Notes: generated by a model not told the origin, from the sequence alone. 64,000 nucleotides of DNA from Populus alba (GCF_005239225.2 NC_133284.1:4183770-4247769); one strand, 5' to 3'; numbered from the stretch's first letter, positions 1 through 14,039 are shown. Translations and numbers: made by a program.

Positions 1-668
1 ATTCCATAACTAAGTCGCACATTTGATAAATTGACTTTGGGCAGATTCAGACAAGTTTTTTTGTTTATTTTTTTTAAAAAAATCATTTAACATTTTGATT
101 TGTTGGGAATTGAATTTTAGATTTTTTTTTTTGCAAGGTTATCACGTAAGATCATGAAGATATTTTAAGAATATTAGGGGTAAATTTCCATTATATTGGA
201 AAACATTCATTTTATGTAGTTAATTATTATCATTTTTTTTTTTTTTGTTTGGCTTATTTGTTATTGCCTTTTTTTTACCTATATTATTAAATTAATTAAT
301 CTTATTAAACTCGATTAAATTAAGTACAGAGTTTCATATTTTTCTTGCTTCTATAACATTATTGTAGCTTGAGCATTTATTTTTTATATTAAAAAAAAAA
401 TTTGGCTCCTAGTCTAGCGCGGCCACTAATACAGTTCATGATATTGAAGCTCAAACTTTGTAAGATTCAACTATACCCGTCACAAAAGAAAATTAATTAG
501 AGCTAAACAAAAATGGTACTTCTTTTCTCTCTCTTTTTTTCTAAAATGAATAGGATTTGGTTAATGGCTGGGAAGTTTTTTCTTACGATTAGAAGGAAAA
601 AGGTCCAAAATGGCTATAAACATTTTTCATATTTCGATGTATAATTAAGATTGTTACAAGTAGCATGG
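1..668. other. AT-rich sequence downstream of the HLS1-like gene
   Basis: No coding potential is visible. The stretch is AT-rich with several long T runs. It includes the 3' flank, and probably the 3' UTR, of the minus-strand gene whose stop codon lies at 669-671. Confidence 0.6.
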
Positions 669-3034
669 TCAAATATCACGGGGGTCAACAAAAATGACCG
701 GTGAAGAAGATCCATGTTTCATCCAATCAGATTGTCCACATCTTCGATCAACGTCTAGTTTTTCATCAGCAAGCTTCTTGATGCACCACAAATCTTCAGC
801 CCATGAAAATCTCCTCCAATGTGGGATCACCTCCCTAACTGGGTCCCTCTGGGCCACCTCAGCCACCACGGCCCCACACCCATCATCATCTCTAGCCATA
901 TTATGTGCAAATGCACATAGAGCCTTCATGAGCCTCGATGCATTTTTACCTTCCATGTGGAGTCCATACAAGAAATAAACACCAAATTGTCTAAATACAT
1001 CAGGAAATGAAGGCAACCTTAGCCATGGCATCCAAGCATCTAACAACCTAGTACCTGTGCAACATGCATACGTTAATTTGGACACTCCCTTCACTTGTAA
1101 TTTGAACACTTCCTTGGTGTTCCACACACTCATTAAGGCAAAACTTGAGGGCAGAATTCCCGTTTTTGGATCCCACTTGGGGAGAGCTTTTTTGGGCACG
1201 GCCATGAATGTACCCAGATTTAGCTTACTGGACAAAATCGTACCAATATCTTTTGGGAAAAATTCTGCATCGGCAAACACTCGACAATAAATCGCTCCGG
1301 CAAGTTTCGGGGGAAGTTGAATTATGGCAATGTCGGAGCCTAATGGCTTGTAATGGGCATGAACCGGTTGCACTAGCATGGTAAGAGTTCTGAATTTCGT
1401 GTAAAGGCATTTCCTGGTAAACAAATTGATAGAAGGTTCATTGGAGCAATCCGTGGCCATGTATGAATACTCTGCACCTTTTTGCTTGCACCATTCTTCG
1501 ATTTCTTGAACCAATTTTGTGCCAATGCCAAGCCTCCTGCAACATTGCCAAATACTAAGAATTAATTAAGAAAATACATAAAAGCGAGATGTAATTGTTT
1601 GTTGGTTTTTGTCCAATGCGAGCACAAAAGGTACTTGAGGTGGGTTCGTTTAAGCAAAAGTAGGGAACATTTTTGAAGATGACAAGGACCATTATAGATT
1701 TAAAAAAAGAGAGAATTTGCGATCATGGTTTCATATATCTAAGCTTTTGCCCAAGTAACTAGGCATATTAATGGCATATGCTTGTAAATCAAAACTATTA
1801 TTATATTGTATGAAGGAAGTGGATATATCGACATTAGTGGTGGACCATATTATATATTATGTCGAGTAAAGTAATTTTAATTGGTCACAAAGTGGAAACA
1901 AACAAGAAATCTAATTGTCTTAAAGCTTTTTTCTAAGATAAAGGAAGTCTTTGCATTGGATACATGTGTCAATGCCAGGCTAGCTTGCATTTGCCTCATT
2001 CCATGATACGAGGAACAAATGTTCTCTCTTTATAGTCGAATCTAATCGTGTTTTGTGGGGTGGGAATGGTTCGTCGAAACCCACAAAAGTAATTCGAGAA
2101 AGAAACTGTTAAATCTCACAAAGTAGGGCTGCGAATTAGTCAGGTGCAGTGGCTAAGGAGAACCCACACAGCAAAAGAAAGGTTTTCTGGTGATAGTTTT
2201 GCCCTTTCCATGGAGCACTTTGTGCTCACCATAACCACCAAAAGGACACTTAAATCTTGTGAAAGTAACGTTTGTTTGATTGCACTTCTTATGCTGCTCT
2301 AATCAAGTAACGGAAGAGGGCCAATTAAATGCAAATGATTGCGAAAAACAAATTAAGAGGTATAAAACAATTTCTTGAGAGAGAAAGAGAGTGACCTGTG
2401 AGAGGGAGAAACCCTTAATCCCAGAATATAAGCCAGCTTTACATAGCCTGAACTTTCTCTTGTCCTCACAGTATTTACACAGGCTCTTATCACCCCTGCT
2501 ATCTCTCCTCCTTCACCACATTCAGCAACCTGTTTTAATGATAAGAACATGACTTTTGTCACTACAGAGTGGAAAAAAGGAAAAAGGCAATGCCTAACCA
2601 CAATGCAAGCCTCCTCCTTCCTCTTCAGAAATACACCATGAAGCCACACACACATTCAAACTTGATTTTTGTTGCTTAAATCTTGACCTACAGATTATGT
2701 GATCATGCAACATGGAATAATTTCTGTACGTTTCTCTTTTCACAAACTTGAGTGTCATGTAAAAAGGAAAAAAAGAAGTGGGACTAATGAGAATTGATGA
2801 ATTACTACTTACTAGCATAACATGAGATGGAAAATGGCGAACTCGGCAAATTGGATCACCCATAAGGTCAGTAACCAGTGAATGCTTTCCCCTTTGGCCA
2901 ACCTCACACCTTCTTTCCATTTCCTCCACAGCCACCTTGTCTCTCCCTTCATCATACTCTCTCACCACCACAAAATTCTCCATCTCGCCGACCGGCAATG
3001 TTGGGAAATTGTCCGCAGCTATTCTTAGTGACAT
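669..3034 (-). CDS. HLS1-like: HOOKLESS1-like GNAT N-acetyltransferase, 3 exons
   Basis: Three exons read on the minus strand: 3034-2813, 2529-2396 and 1536-669. They give 407 residues; Arabidopsis HLS1 has about 403. Exon 1 carries VVREYDEGRD and the conserved MERRCEVGQRGKHSLVTDL stretch. Exon 2 carries the acetyl-CoA-binding approach KLAYILGLRVSPSHR, which joins exon 3 as HRRLGIGTKLV, the GNAT motif A loop. The C-terminus keeps IPHWRRFSWAEDLWCIKK and ends FVDPRDI. All splice sites are GT-AG and the phases agree. A second in-frame Met (codon 18, at 2983) starts MENFVVVREYD and fits the HLS1 N-terminus better, giving 390 residues. In Arabidopsis, HLS1 promotes apical hook formation in auxin/ethylene signalling and is nuclear; the exact acceptor substrate is uncertain. 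Family assignment is strong, but which HLS1 paralogue this is cannot be told. Confidence 0.93.
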
Positions 3035-3163
3035 GGTGGGAAAAACAATTTTGTGTTAGCTAGCAATGTATAGAGACTACTGAGCTATAGAGCTCAAAGG
3101 TTCTCACAATATGTGTTTTCTCGACTATGTCACTTAGGCCTATATAATCTCCAGCTCCCCATA

Positions 3164-3171
3164 TATTTATA
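3164..3171 (-). promoter_or_regulatory. TATA box of the HLS1-like gene
   Basis: On the minus strand this reads TATAAATA. It lies 130 bases upstream of the first in-frame ATG (3034), the usual place for a plant TATA box with a leader of about 100 bases. It is the only good TATA match seen close to the gene. Confidence 0.6.
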
Positions 3172-6100
3172 GTAGTGGAGGTTCGGACGTGGCCCTCTTG
3201 ATCATTTTCAGCGGTGAATTCCTTTTCTAGCAAATATATATATATATTCACTCACATTCTCTCCATGAATAGCAGCAAGATGCATGTACTATATGCTTTT
3301 TTCTTGATGATCTATATCCATACATGCATACATATAATGATCCATATATATTTATGGTCGCAATTATTGATACATCAGGTGACTTTGTCTTTTATCATGT
3401 GCAATATATTACAATCAGATCATGCTGATGATTATATGATGATGAAATTAATGGCAGATAAACTTTTAAAAAAAAAAACCACAGTGGGAATCGATATATA
3501 CAAGTTCTATATACACCAATCACATGAGAGACTTCTACGATTAAGTTCGACAAGTCTGGCGTGGATTCTCCCAAGAAAAAAGTAGTTATCACAGGCATCA
3601 ACCAATCACATGAAAGACTTCTACGATTAATGATTTATCCCGCAATCCGGGGCTAATTACAATTCGTCGATCAAGAATATTTTGGACTGGTGGTTATCAT
3701 AGGCATAATTATTTCTTCGTATCAGCCGATTTTCGGGGTGGAGTAGATGATGGCTACAATATCTCTTCTTTTTAGTTAAACGGTGAAGCAAAATCTTTGT
3801 CCCTGTAGTAGCCGTTCCAAAAAATAAACATTATATTACTCGGTGTTCCACCAATTATTGGTGAAGGTGGTGAGAATCATGCCCGTCACCACGTTTTTGG
3901 TGAACATGTGAGATGTTCATGTGCTTGGAATGATAACCATCACCTTAATGCAAGAAAACTATCCATTCTTAATTAAATTTAGTTATCTTAATGGCGATTG
4001 TGAAGCATCGAGACGTGTGTTGAGTGCTTAAGCACCCGGAAGGTTCCTTTCACTAAAAAGAAGAATTAGAAGAAGAAATAAATCTAAGAGAGACTTGTCC
4101 TTATCCTTTGTTGAAGGCTGGTTTTTTCCCTAAACGTTAGAAACATGATGATGCAAGAAGAGTGGGTGGTAATTAAACCAATCCATTGTAGGAAGCTTTA
4201 TCTAAAACATTCCGATTGATTTGTCCTGTGTGGATAGTGCAACTTACTGATGTTGTCACGGACAAGTTGGTCAAACAAGAAAAGCAATGCTGCTAACTAT
4301 CATGAATCTGAAAGTTAAAAGGACGACAACCATACAGCAATTGATTTGAAATCCATCCATTGGCACATTTAAAATGATGGTAGATGTATTGGAATTCCTT
4401 TTCTTTTTTTTTTTCTTTTTTTTCTGGATTGGGCTTGCGGTAGCATGGAGACACTTTGGAAGGGCGGACAGAACGCTTGGAGTGGTGTGGTGTGTTTATA
4501 TATATATAACCCCACTCCCAAGTAATTTTCAATCATAAAACTACCTAACTATTCCCTTGCATAGGTTTGGAGCATGTTGGAATATTATTTACTGTGCATG
4601 TATCGGCACAATTTGTTTTTTATGTTTAAAATTATGTTTTAAAAGCATGTTTTAGTTTGAAAAAATATTAAATTAATTTTTTTTTAGTGTTTTTTTTTAA
4701 GATTTTAATATATACATGTTAAAAAAAAATTATTTAAATATATTTTTAAATTAAAAATATTTTTTAAAAATATCATACACTTATAATATTAAATACACAA
4801 TAAGATAATACATATAAATTTACTTGCAAGCTTTACTAATTATAGGATACACTCATTCAATCCGTAACTAAAGTAGCAAGAATTAACCAAAGGAGAAACT
4901 AAGTTATAAACGAGATGAAAATAAAAGGATTAATTAGGAAGGTTTATTTTTAACAAGAGGGACCAAACTTAATGGATTTTAAAATATAGATACCAAGTCA
5001 TACTTAATTCTAATTAATTATTGAAAAGGTTAATAATTCTAATGTTGATTTTATTTTATTTTTATGATAATCAAGACCAAATTTATATAAGTATGGTGTT
5101 TTTTTTAAAAAAAATAATAAATAAATTCTTTTAGATATTACCTTAATATTAAAATTTAACAGATCTAGAAATTGAACAAATCTCCGATTCAGTCAACCCT
5201 TTCAAATCTCTCACGTTGATATGGAAATGAGATTTATTATGCACATAGTGTCACTTCGACTTTCAGGAGTCTTAAGAAATTATTATGCTTTTCGTTAATT
5301 AATTAATTACCAGTACTTTTAATATTGCACCAATCAATCCATGGGAGATATTCAATGACGAACTCCAGCTGATTAGAATAGAATGATCAGTGCTTGAAAG
5401 AGATAATGATAAGAAGTCGAAGCATATTCTTGTTCAACATAACAACTGCTGCAGTAAGAAATTCACCTAGATATTGAAGATATATATATTATTCCATTAT
5501 ACTCTTCTTTGCATCTAACTTTTGAGATTTCCTGCAATCGTCTTTTCCATTTTCAAAGACCATGCAAGAATCTGTTAAAAATCATGCTCATCCCTGTTCT
5601 CCACTAAAATATCTCTAATCAATCTGCTCTTGCAAGACGAAGGAGACAACCTTTTTTCTCAATACGAACAGCTAGTTTTAATGATGTTTATGTAGTTGTG
5701 TCCCCTGAGCTCAGCTCACGTAAATGGCTATGAAATTCAATGAGCATTCGATCTGAGGAGTGGTTAGCCCAAGACTATGATCGATGGATGTTGACCCTTT
5801 TGAAATTTTCTTGATGGGATCTGAAACCAGAGTCAATTCATCAATCACCTCCAATTTTAATCTTTTACACAGTTAATTTGCAGGTGATGAACCCTAGATA
5901 GGTGAGCTAGTAATCGTTGCTCAGGTAAGAGTTGGCATGGAAACTTACAACAGAGATAGCAAAAGGAGACGACACCCACTTGAAACTAAATTCCTTTCAA
6001 AGGGAAAAGTGAAGGAAACCATGAGAAATTAAGAAATCTCTTTCGCATCGTTTATCCTCGAGAATGAAGATCGATATGCATTCTGACGGGAGTGATATAA

Positions 6101-6934
6101 GGGAATAAATTAATAGCTATGATTTGATGCAAATTCTCCCTTGGACCTACTTTTCATTATAAAAATATATGGCTCATGCTCTTAGTTCTTAATTATAGGG
6201 GTAAAAAACGGAAAGGTGTATTGATGATTATTATATTAACAGGAAAAAAGCAGTTCAAGTTCAAATGAATATAATATAAAATAATACAACTATAAGTTCC
6301 TTTCTTTCTTTGAAATATTTCTTAGAGGTTGCTATGATTTTATTTATATTGGACAATGAAAATTCAAGATTTAATAAATATGATATGAATATTTATTTAT
6401 TTTATATCATGGATAATAAATAAAATAAAAATCCAACTTGTAAACACATATTATCATCAATTAAAATCCTTATTCTTATCTTCCGGACATGAATTTAACA
6501 ATTTAAATCCTATTTTTTAAACTGATTTTCAATATTTGATGTTTTTATAATTTTTCACGTTCTACTGTGAATAAAAAAACTAAATATTTAATATATTTTT
6601 TTAAAATGAAAAACCACTCTCTTCCTCGCTATCAAACACACATATAATATCCGTAAGTTGTACAAATGTCAAATGACATTGGGCCCAAACAGAAGAAGAA
6701 ATGTATTTTGTTAAAAAAATCCATAAATTGGGCTCAGAGAAACAGCTCTATCAACTCATACGGCCCAGTCCCATTTTATTTTGCTTGGGAAGACCATGTC
6801 ACAATCACCAACAAAATCAAACCTCTCCGGTCTCCACTCCAGGCACACCAAACCACACAAAAATCCTAGTACTAATTGTGACTTTGTTACAAAATTTCCC
6901 TAGAAAATCAATAGGAAAACAAGCAAGAGAGAAA
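3172..6934. other. Intergenic region between HLS1-like and PLMT
   Basis: No gene was recognised; short open frames here look random. A 30-bp segment at 3515-3544 recurs at 3601-3630 with one mismatch (core CACATGAGAGACTTCTACGA in the first copy). About 4610-4800 holds an AT-rich stretch like the dispersed elements listed under findings. The last 200 bases lead into the PLMT start and probably include its promoter and leader. Confidence 0.6.
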
Positions 6935-9582
6935 ATGGGTGTCTTTGCAGCAGTAGGGGTGTTGCTTCCCTTCCCGTATTACTACTGGCTATGGACAAAC
7001 CCACAAGCATGGGTGAACCTATGTGGGAAAGACAAGAACCCATCAAAGGTTATGTCTTATGTTTCACATTTCCTCAAGCTGTTGCAGTTCATTTCTCTTT
7101 TTTCAGTTTCCACTCTCTCTTGGCCTCCTCCTCTCTACTTCTGGCCCCTCTTTGGCTTTGGTCAGTTCCTCAACTTCAGGTCAGTCAATCACTGTACTAT
7201 CTATATCTGACTTATTTATGTATGCCTGTAAAGATTGATTTTTTTTTAATTGAATAATGTACAGTTTGATGACTTTCTGATTGTGATGGATTGTTGGTGA
7301 AAGACCCAGCTAGGAATTCATGTAAACTTTCCTTCATTTTTTTGGCAAAAGAGATTGCAAATGCTTGGTTATGGATACTAGCATATCAATATATGCCTAC
7401 AAAGATCGGTTTTTGGAAGCTTAAATGTTCCCATGTTGGTAACTTTTTTATGGGGATGAATTGTTGGTTATGGACCCAATTCAGAATTCAAGTTTTGCTT
7501 CTTTTTTTTGGGTAATAGAAATGAAAAATACTTGGTGTAGTTGAGTAATGGTAATTATGGTGCTTTGTTGTGAGGTGGACTAGTGGATTTACCTTGAAGC
7601 AACTTTTGAGGCTTTAATCTATTTTTTTGCTTATTTAATGCTTTATGGCATACTTTATCATTCTATAACCAAGTGCTGGTAGCTGTCATTGATTTGCTTT
7701 GCTGTTAGCTCCTATCATTTAGAACTAGGTAACCCATGTTGCTCAATAGATGAGTGTGGTTGAATTGGAACATAAGAACTGTCATACAATACACACCATT
7801 GATAAAGCAAAAATGAATGGTTTCTTTCCTTTCTTATTTCTCTCACCTTTGCACTATATTTTGGGTTTACTTCTACATAGGCAATCTACTAGCCATCCCT
7901 TTGATCTTTTTCATGTTAAACTTGATGCCTTTTAATGGCTTCCATTTATATAATAAGCTTATATTTCAGCCAAAGAAAAGTGTATTTTGTAGGTTATTGC
8001 TGGAGTTTGGTCTTTATAATTAATCAAAATCTGAATCCGGTCTAAAAGAGCTGATCTTCACCCTATTTCATATTTCTTTCTTATCTTTCCAATTACTTGG
8101 ATATTTGATGGTGATTAGCCCTATTCCTACCCTTAAGACCTCTAGCCTAACTAAAGGCAGAATTGATCCTCGTATCTATGACACCTTTATAGAAAATGTT
8201 CACAAGCAGGCTGGTCACACATTGATGTTAAGATGTGCGTATCATTGTTCTATTCTGGTCACTCCAGTTCAGTCTAGGCTGTTTGTTCTGTGGTACTATT
8301 ATAGTTTGTGTGTAATTGTTGGTTTCATATTCCAGTCTAGGCCTGCTTACTCTTGCAGTTGCAGCATGTCAGTAAGTTTGTGTAGTTTTGATATTAGTAT
8401 ATAAATGGTCTGTTTTGAGTATAAGAGCAACCAATCAAGCAGTCTTTGAAATCAATGGCTGTCATTGCATGATGCCTGATGCTTGCCTGAGAAGCATAAT
8501 TTCTTCAATGCCTCATTCTTGACCATATTGTCTGCGAATTTGCTTTTTGTGTGTTTATCTCTTTTGATATTTTTAACCTACAGTTTCAGCTCTCGTCATA
8601 AAATTCTGAAATTAATGAGAATCTGGTCTGTGTTTTTGGACCGAATAATAATCGTCTAAAATATCAGATTTGGTGGAAAACTAAAAGATCCTGCAGTAGG
8701 TGGGGTTATCAAATATACCTAGTTCTGATACAGAAAAGCTTTTCACCAGCTTATTTCATTCTGCTTAAATTTTGGCCTTTGATTGGCATACCCCATTTAA
8801 AAGCAGTATAAAATAAGAAATGCAATTTTAACTTTCCTGTTAAGATATTGTCTATAAACTCAGAATGGACACCCTTTACATACTTTATCTTCCATGATTA
8901 GATGCTTATCTGTGGATATCTAGTCCAGATTCCCTATTCCCTTTTTGTGAACGTGCATCATGATATATGAATGGTTGTTTCCTTGCTTGGACCTTCCCAG
9001 GAGAAGTGTACAGTTCAGATTCCCAAGTCCTTATTTTGTGGCTGATATTTCGCATGTTTTTGTTCTTGTAATTGGATGACTTCCTTGAACTGAAAAAAAA
9101 TTTTGTTTTACAATTTTGGCAAAACACTGTATCTGTTTTGGGGAGTTATATTTCTTTAGCGGTAGGGTACTGGTAGTGGAAAATAAACCAGAAACTGTTC
9201 TCTTATATTATGATTCTGGTGCTTTACTTGAATATTTTAGCTGCTGCTGTCTAAATAAGTGTAAAATCGTGTGGAATTATGCTGCCTCTATCCACTTCAT
9301 TTTGTGGTTATAATAAAACCTTCACATTATAGGGTATACCAATTGCTTGGTGAATCCGGTACTTACTATGGTGTACGCTTTGGGAAGAACATCCCTTGGG
9401 TGACAGAGTTCCCATTCGGGGTTATACAAGATCCACAATATGTTGGAAGCATTTTGAGCCTTTTTGCATGCCTATCTTGGACCCCTTTCCAATACATTCT
9501 CTTGTGGACTCTGGGCTATGTATTCATGATCTATGTGGAATCAAAAGAGGATCCAGCTACTCGAGCAAAGCCAATATCTTGA
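6935..9582 (+). CDS. PLMT: Phosphatidyl-N-methylethanolamine N-methyltransferase (PLMT), 2 exons
   Basis: Exons 6935-7179 and 9333-9582, joined AG|G to give an Arg codon (NFR-VYQLLG), encode 164 residues, the same length as Arabidopsis PLMT. The protein is hydrophobic, with membrane spans around residues 5-20, 45-72 and 125-155. It contains SWPPPLYFWPLFGFGQFLNF, GVRFGKNIPWVTEFPFGVIQ and DPQYVGS, and ends ESKEDPATRAKPIS. PLMT is an ER membrane enzyme that adds methyl groups from S-adenosylmethionine to phosphatidyl-monomethyl- and dimethyl-ethanolamine to make phosphatidylcholine. The single intron is about 2.15 kb. The ATG at 6935 was chosen because the conserved N-terminus starts there; the open frame continues upstream without similarity. 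Transcription converges on the PnsB1 gene. Confidence 0.96.
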
Positions 9583-10467
9583 TTACAAATGTTGCAATTT
9601 TACCGTCTAATGATCTCCATGAAGGGAGTGGATGGTTGTAAGATGCTCTCTTTCTCAGCTCTTTAGGTCCGGTTGAATAACATCTTCATTTTGAACATCT
9701 TAGCCCTGTATTTCTTTCAAATTTTGATGATTAATTATTTTTCTCATTCTAATTACTTTAGAAGGTGCTTCTTTGTTTTACAAACTTTCCTTCTCGTGTA
9801 ATTTTCACCTAGTAGATTTACATTACATTTGGCTGAATATTTTTACAGTTAACTAGTCTAGGCATTAATTTTGAAGCTGCATTTTACTGAATTTTACTAC
9901 TCAAGCCATGGTATTACGAGTTATATCAAGATTAATGCTGACAGAAAAGTGTTTTTGGGTAGATAGCGTTTGAATGCATGTATGATTAGAAGATTCAAAC
10001 CATGTTCTTAGTTGGCTATATATTCCAACTCCATGAGCTAAAGTTCAGACTGTCACTGTCTTGACAATGCTCGTAGAAAATTGAATTTCTCACTGGGTAA
10101 ATCCTGAAGACTATTCATTCTTGAAACCATTTTTCAAACCAGACTCAGAGGTTAAAAGCTCATGGATTGAGAATGGATCCGGGCTAACCCAACCTTTGAC
10201 TTTTTGGAGAATAAAAGCCCAAAACCATGGAGTTTCGGTCCAAAAATCTGGGTTTTTCACCTGCCAAGGCCAGACCCAGGTTGGTGGATCACCAGGTCGA
10301 CCCTGTTTCTGTATACCGCTTCAAACTCTATTTTACAAATTGGCATTTAACATCAATTTTGATTTCCCAGTGGCTGGACATTCATAATACAAATGAAAGT
10401 TGAGAGACGGAAAAGGAGAGAAGAAGCACAGAATCATAACTTAAAAAATAAAGCCCTTCTTTTCCTT
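9583..10467. other. Convergent 3' flanks of PLMT and PnsB1
   Basis: The region sits between two stop codons facing each other and should contain both 3' UTRs. No further gene or repeat was recognised. A short open frame around 10121-10387 on the plus strand has no recognisable similarity. Confidence 0.6.
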
Positions 10468-12968
10468 CTAGACCAGAGCTAGGGACATATCAAAAATTTG
10501 CATTGCCTGTTTCACAGCTCCTACATCTATGTCTTTTAGTTTCCCAGTTTTAGATGAGACAATAATGCATTTCTTCTCCTCTGCATTGGGAACAAATATT
10601 TGACCCTTCTCTTCAGAACCAAACAGTGCAATGCTGCAAAAGATTGAGCATAAACACAAATCAAAATAGTTGGTAAAAACAGTTTCTTTGAGCAAAGAAA
10701 TTACCTGGGTTTCTCTCGTGCATTTGCAAGTTGGATTGCCGCTGTGTTTGTTGCAATCACCCCAGCTGAATCATTGATGAGGGCTGCCAGCTGAGAAGAA
10801 AACAGAATTTACTTGGCAAAACGAAACAAACAACATTAAAGCTTGGAAAACTCAAAAGCATTCTCTTACTGTTGATTATTATTAGCTTTCTCAAAAGTTT
10901 TCGTCGGAAAAAACATGATTTGATGACAGAACCTTCAACAGAAGCCATGAATGATGCTTTTTCTTTTCTTTTCTTTTCTTTTAGAATTTTGTGGACAACA
11001 TTATGATTTATAAGAAAATGACTGGAAGATGACACTTACCTGTCCTGGAGTGGTGATGAAGACAATACCGATATCTTCATTATAAATTATTTCCTCCACA
11101 TTTTCCCTTTCTTTCTCATGTGGAATGACAAAAACTGGCTTAAATCCACTGTTTGAAAGAGGAGAGTAAATTAAAATAGAGAGTAAGAGGAAATCAAGCA
11201 ATCCATGCATATTATGGGCAAAACTGAAACTAAGCTTTAGATAGTTCTTTAATGATAGGGCAAATTGTTAAGTCCATCCATACCCCATAGCATCAGCTAT
11301 TTGATCCCATACTTCAAGCGGTAGCAAGCTATCAGTATCACCTCTAGACTGCATTGAAGCCTTTGAATCCGATTCTATCCCATGAATCACAATATATTTC
11401 CCTTTCTCTGCACCAGCAGCCCTATACTTTGCCTCCACGTACTCTTTCAGCTTCCTTGAAAGTGAAACTCTTAGTGGAGGCACTGGTTGCCGGGGCACAT
11501 TGTAAATTGGTCTTCCTAGCCAATCAAGCATCTGATGGTACCTAAACAAAACACAGTGCAATTTTTGGATTAGGCAGGTTCTTTCAATTCCGTGTTCAGG
11601 TTTTCCTCGGCAATTTCGTGCCAGGTCCACGTTTTTGTATTGTGTTTAAAATCACCCCCACCTCATCAACAAGGTGCGTCTCTCTTTTGCAATAAACAAC
11701 TTAGATTGATAAACCATTAACACTCAAGATGCTGTCTAAATTTCCATGGAACAAAGTGTTGCAAATGATTATGCTGTGTACTAAACTCACATGTGGTAAC
11801 CCCCTTCTGAAAGATTCGCGCTATCTGGTGTGAATGTTTCTGTCAGAAGTAGCCCTGCTCCTGCTGCATTCACATTGGGGTATATGTAGCTGACTTTATC
11901 CCGAGCCGACGACATGAACATGAATGATGCATGGCCAAGCCCTGCCAATTTCGTTGATAAGATCAGGTCATAGTACCTATTCTGCAAGCACAAGGCAACA
12001 ATCCTTCAAATCTAATCAACCTAAGCCAATAACCCCTGGAAATGGCAAGTTGATGTAGGAAACACATGTTCTAGTCAGGGTTTTGAGACTTGAATAAACG
12101 AAGATGGTTTGATTATATCTAAAATGCAACAGCTGGAGCTTCTTGGCATCCTAAATATTGCAATCTATACTAAACTTGAAACTGAAACAGAAATTCCAGC
12201 CTGCTCAGGTGACCAAATGAGATATAATCATCAAAAGAGCAAAGGCAAGTATGCAAGCCACCAACCTTAAGAACTCCAATCATGTCGGTATAAATTGCTG
12301 GCTCAGGATCACCATCAGGATCATAAACATTTGCCCATCTCACATTCTTATTCAACTCATAACACTGTTTCCCTCTATCTGATGCCAACACATCCACTAG
12401 AATACCAGGGTACCTTAAACAAGACCATAGTAATTAAGCATCATTAATAGATAAAACAAGAATTGACTATTTTCATTCGTATAAAATACACTAGATCATA
12501 GCATCATTCCTGTCTTTCAGCATACCTGTCTTTCAGCATTTGAATGACAGGAAAGAAGAGCAGGTTCTCATAAACACCACCAGAAACCATACAACAGCAC
12601 CTCCTTACATCACCTCTAATTTTCAATCCCAACTGAGCAACCTCTACATTATAACCTTTTGGGAACTTAAGGAATCCATACGGGTTGTTGGGGTTATCAA
12701 CTGGCCTAGTATCTTCATCTTGCTTTCCATCTACAAACAATGAGCCATATTCCATATCAGGGTCCTCTCCATCATCAAAAATATCAATCCACGGGTTCTT
12801 TTTCTTTGCATATAGGGTCAGAATGCTTGGTTTTCTAGTACATGGAAGATGATGGTCTGCTGACGGGATAAAAAAGGATGGCTTGGTGGTGAAATGAGTA
12901 GAGGGAAGTGAGGGTGGGTTAGTGAGGAAAGGAGATATGGTTTTGGGCAGCAAAGATGTTGAAGCCAT
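10468..12968 (-). CDS. PNSB1: Photosynthetic NDH subcomplex B subunit 1 (PnsB1/NDF1/NDH48), 7 exons
   Basis: Exons on the minus strand are 12968-12526, 12413-12266, 11981-11791, 11541-11284, 11148-11040, 10790-10705 and 10633-10468. They give 466 residues with consistent phases; the Arabidopsis protein is about 461. Residues 1-50 are rich in Ser, Thr and Pro with few acidic residues, as in a chloroplast transit peptide. Conserved blocks follow: AKKKNPWIDIFDDGEDPD, NPYGFLKFPKGY, KIRGDVRRCCCMVSGGVYEN, ELNKNVRWANVYDPDGDPEP, VSYIYPNVNAAGAG, VIHGIESDSKASMQSRGD, FKPVFVIPHEKEREN, FITTPGQLAALINDSAGVIA. The middle and C-terminal parts resemble a glycosyltransferase fold, but known roles are structural. 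PnsB1 belongs to lumen/stroma-exposed subcomplex B of the chloroplast NDH-1 complex used in cyclic electron flow around photosystem I. Confidence 0.96.
12509..12539. repeat. 16-bp tandem duplication across the first PnsB1 splice donor
   Basis: CCTGTCTTTCAGCAT occurs at 12509-12523 and again at 12525-12539. The second copy is the end of PnsB1 exon 1 and the first is the start of intron 1. In the exon copy AGACAG is followed by GTATGC, a usable donor; in the intron copy it is followed by GAATG, so only one donor is possible. Confidence 0.85.
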
Positions 12969-13967
12969 GAGGTGGATGGTTTTTTTTATCAGTTGGAGTT
13001 AGTTTTGTTATGCAAACTTCTTCGCTATGTGAGTCGTAGAAGTTGGGATTTCAATGTGTGGAAGCTAGTTGGATAAGTGCCTGGGTGGGTCCTAGCTTGC
13101 TCTTTTTTGTGTTTTTCATTTTTTAAATAAAAAATAAAAAAAAAATCATGAGATTAAGGATTGCTTGAAGGGGATAAGGAGCAGGATGAAAGATAAGAGA
13201 GGCGCAATTTAAATCAAAGTAATTAAATCTGTTTTTTTTTTTTTTTTTTTTGCTTATAACTTGGTTTAAAGCTTTAGTTTAGATAAATTAACTTGAATTG
13301 ATTTAAATTAATTTAAAATAATATTATTCTAAGTTTTTTTAAAAAAAATCAGAATAATATCATTTTTTAAAAAAATAAAAATAAAACTAGATCTCACTCT
13401 ATTTTTAACTAGGTTGACATAAGTAACTTCTACTTGTTTTAACCTAATATGTTTTTTTTTAAATTATAATTAATTTTTTAAAATTGTAATTATAAAAACT
13501 ATCCTAATACGACACATTAAATAAAAAATTTATGTGCAAGTGGATAATGAGATTGAGATGAGAAGGACTTGTGGGCCAATTAACTATGTGTGGCAACTAA
13601 ATATTAAAATTAATTATTTTTATTATTTTAATATATTTTTAAAATAAAAAATATTTTAAAATATAATTTTATCGTATTTCTAAACCGATGATAATAGTAT
13701 CCTTGTACAATGAATGTGCTTGTTTTTATACATAAAAGATTGGATCCCCACAAATTTCCATTTCATGCTATTCATCTAAACAAAAGATTGGTTAATACCT
13801 GACCTGATAGAAGAATATCACGTACTATCAGAATAAATAATAAAGAATCATTTCCTCTAGATATTAACCATAAAATACACTACATTATATCCATGGATAT
13901 CCATCTGTATCCTTTTACAATTAACAAAGACTCGGTTTCGTACCGCACTTCAATTGCTGCAAATGCA

Positions 13968-13979
13968 TTATATATATAT

Positions 13980-14035
<56 letters not shown>
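13968..14035. repeat. (TA)n microsatellite
   Basis: About 68 bases of nearly pure TA repeat, interrupted once by an AA step near 13990. It is likely polymorphic in length. Confidence 0.97.

Positions 14036-14039
<4 letters not shown>

Noticed and set aside
9271..9332. Start of PLMT exon 2 reading frame upstream of 9333
   Set aside because: The open frame extends into the intron, but the AG acceptor at 9331-9332 and homology fix the exon start.
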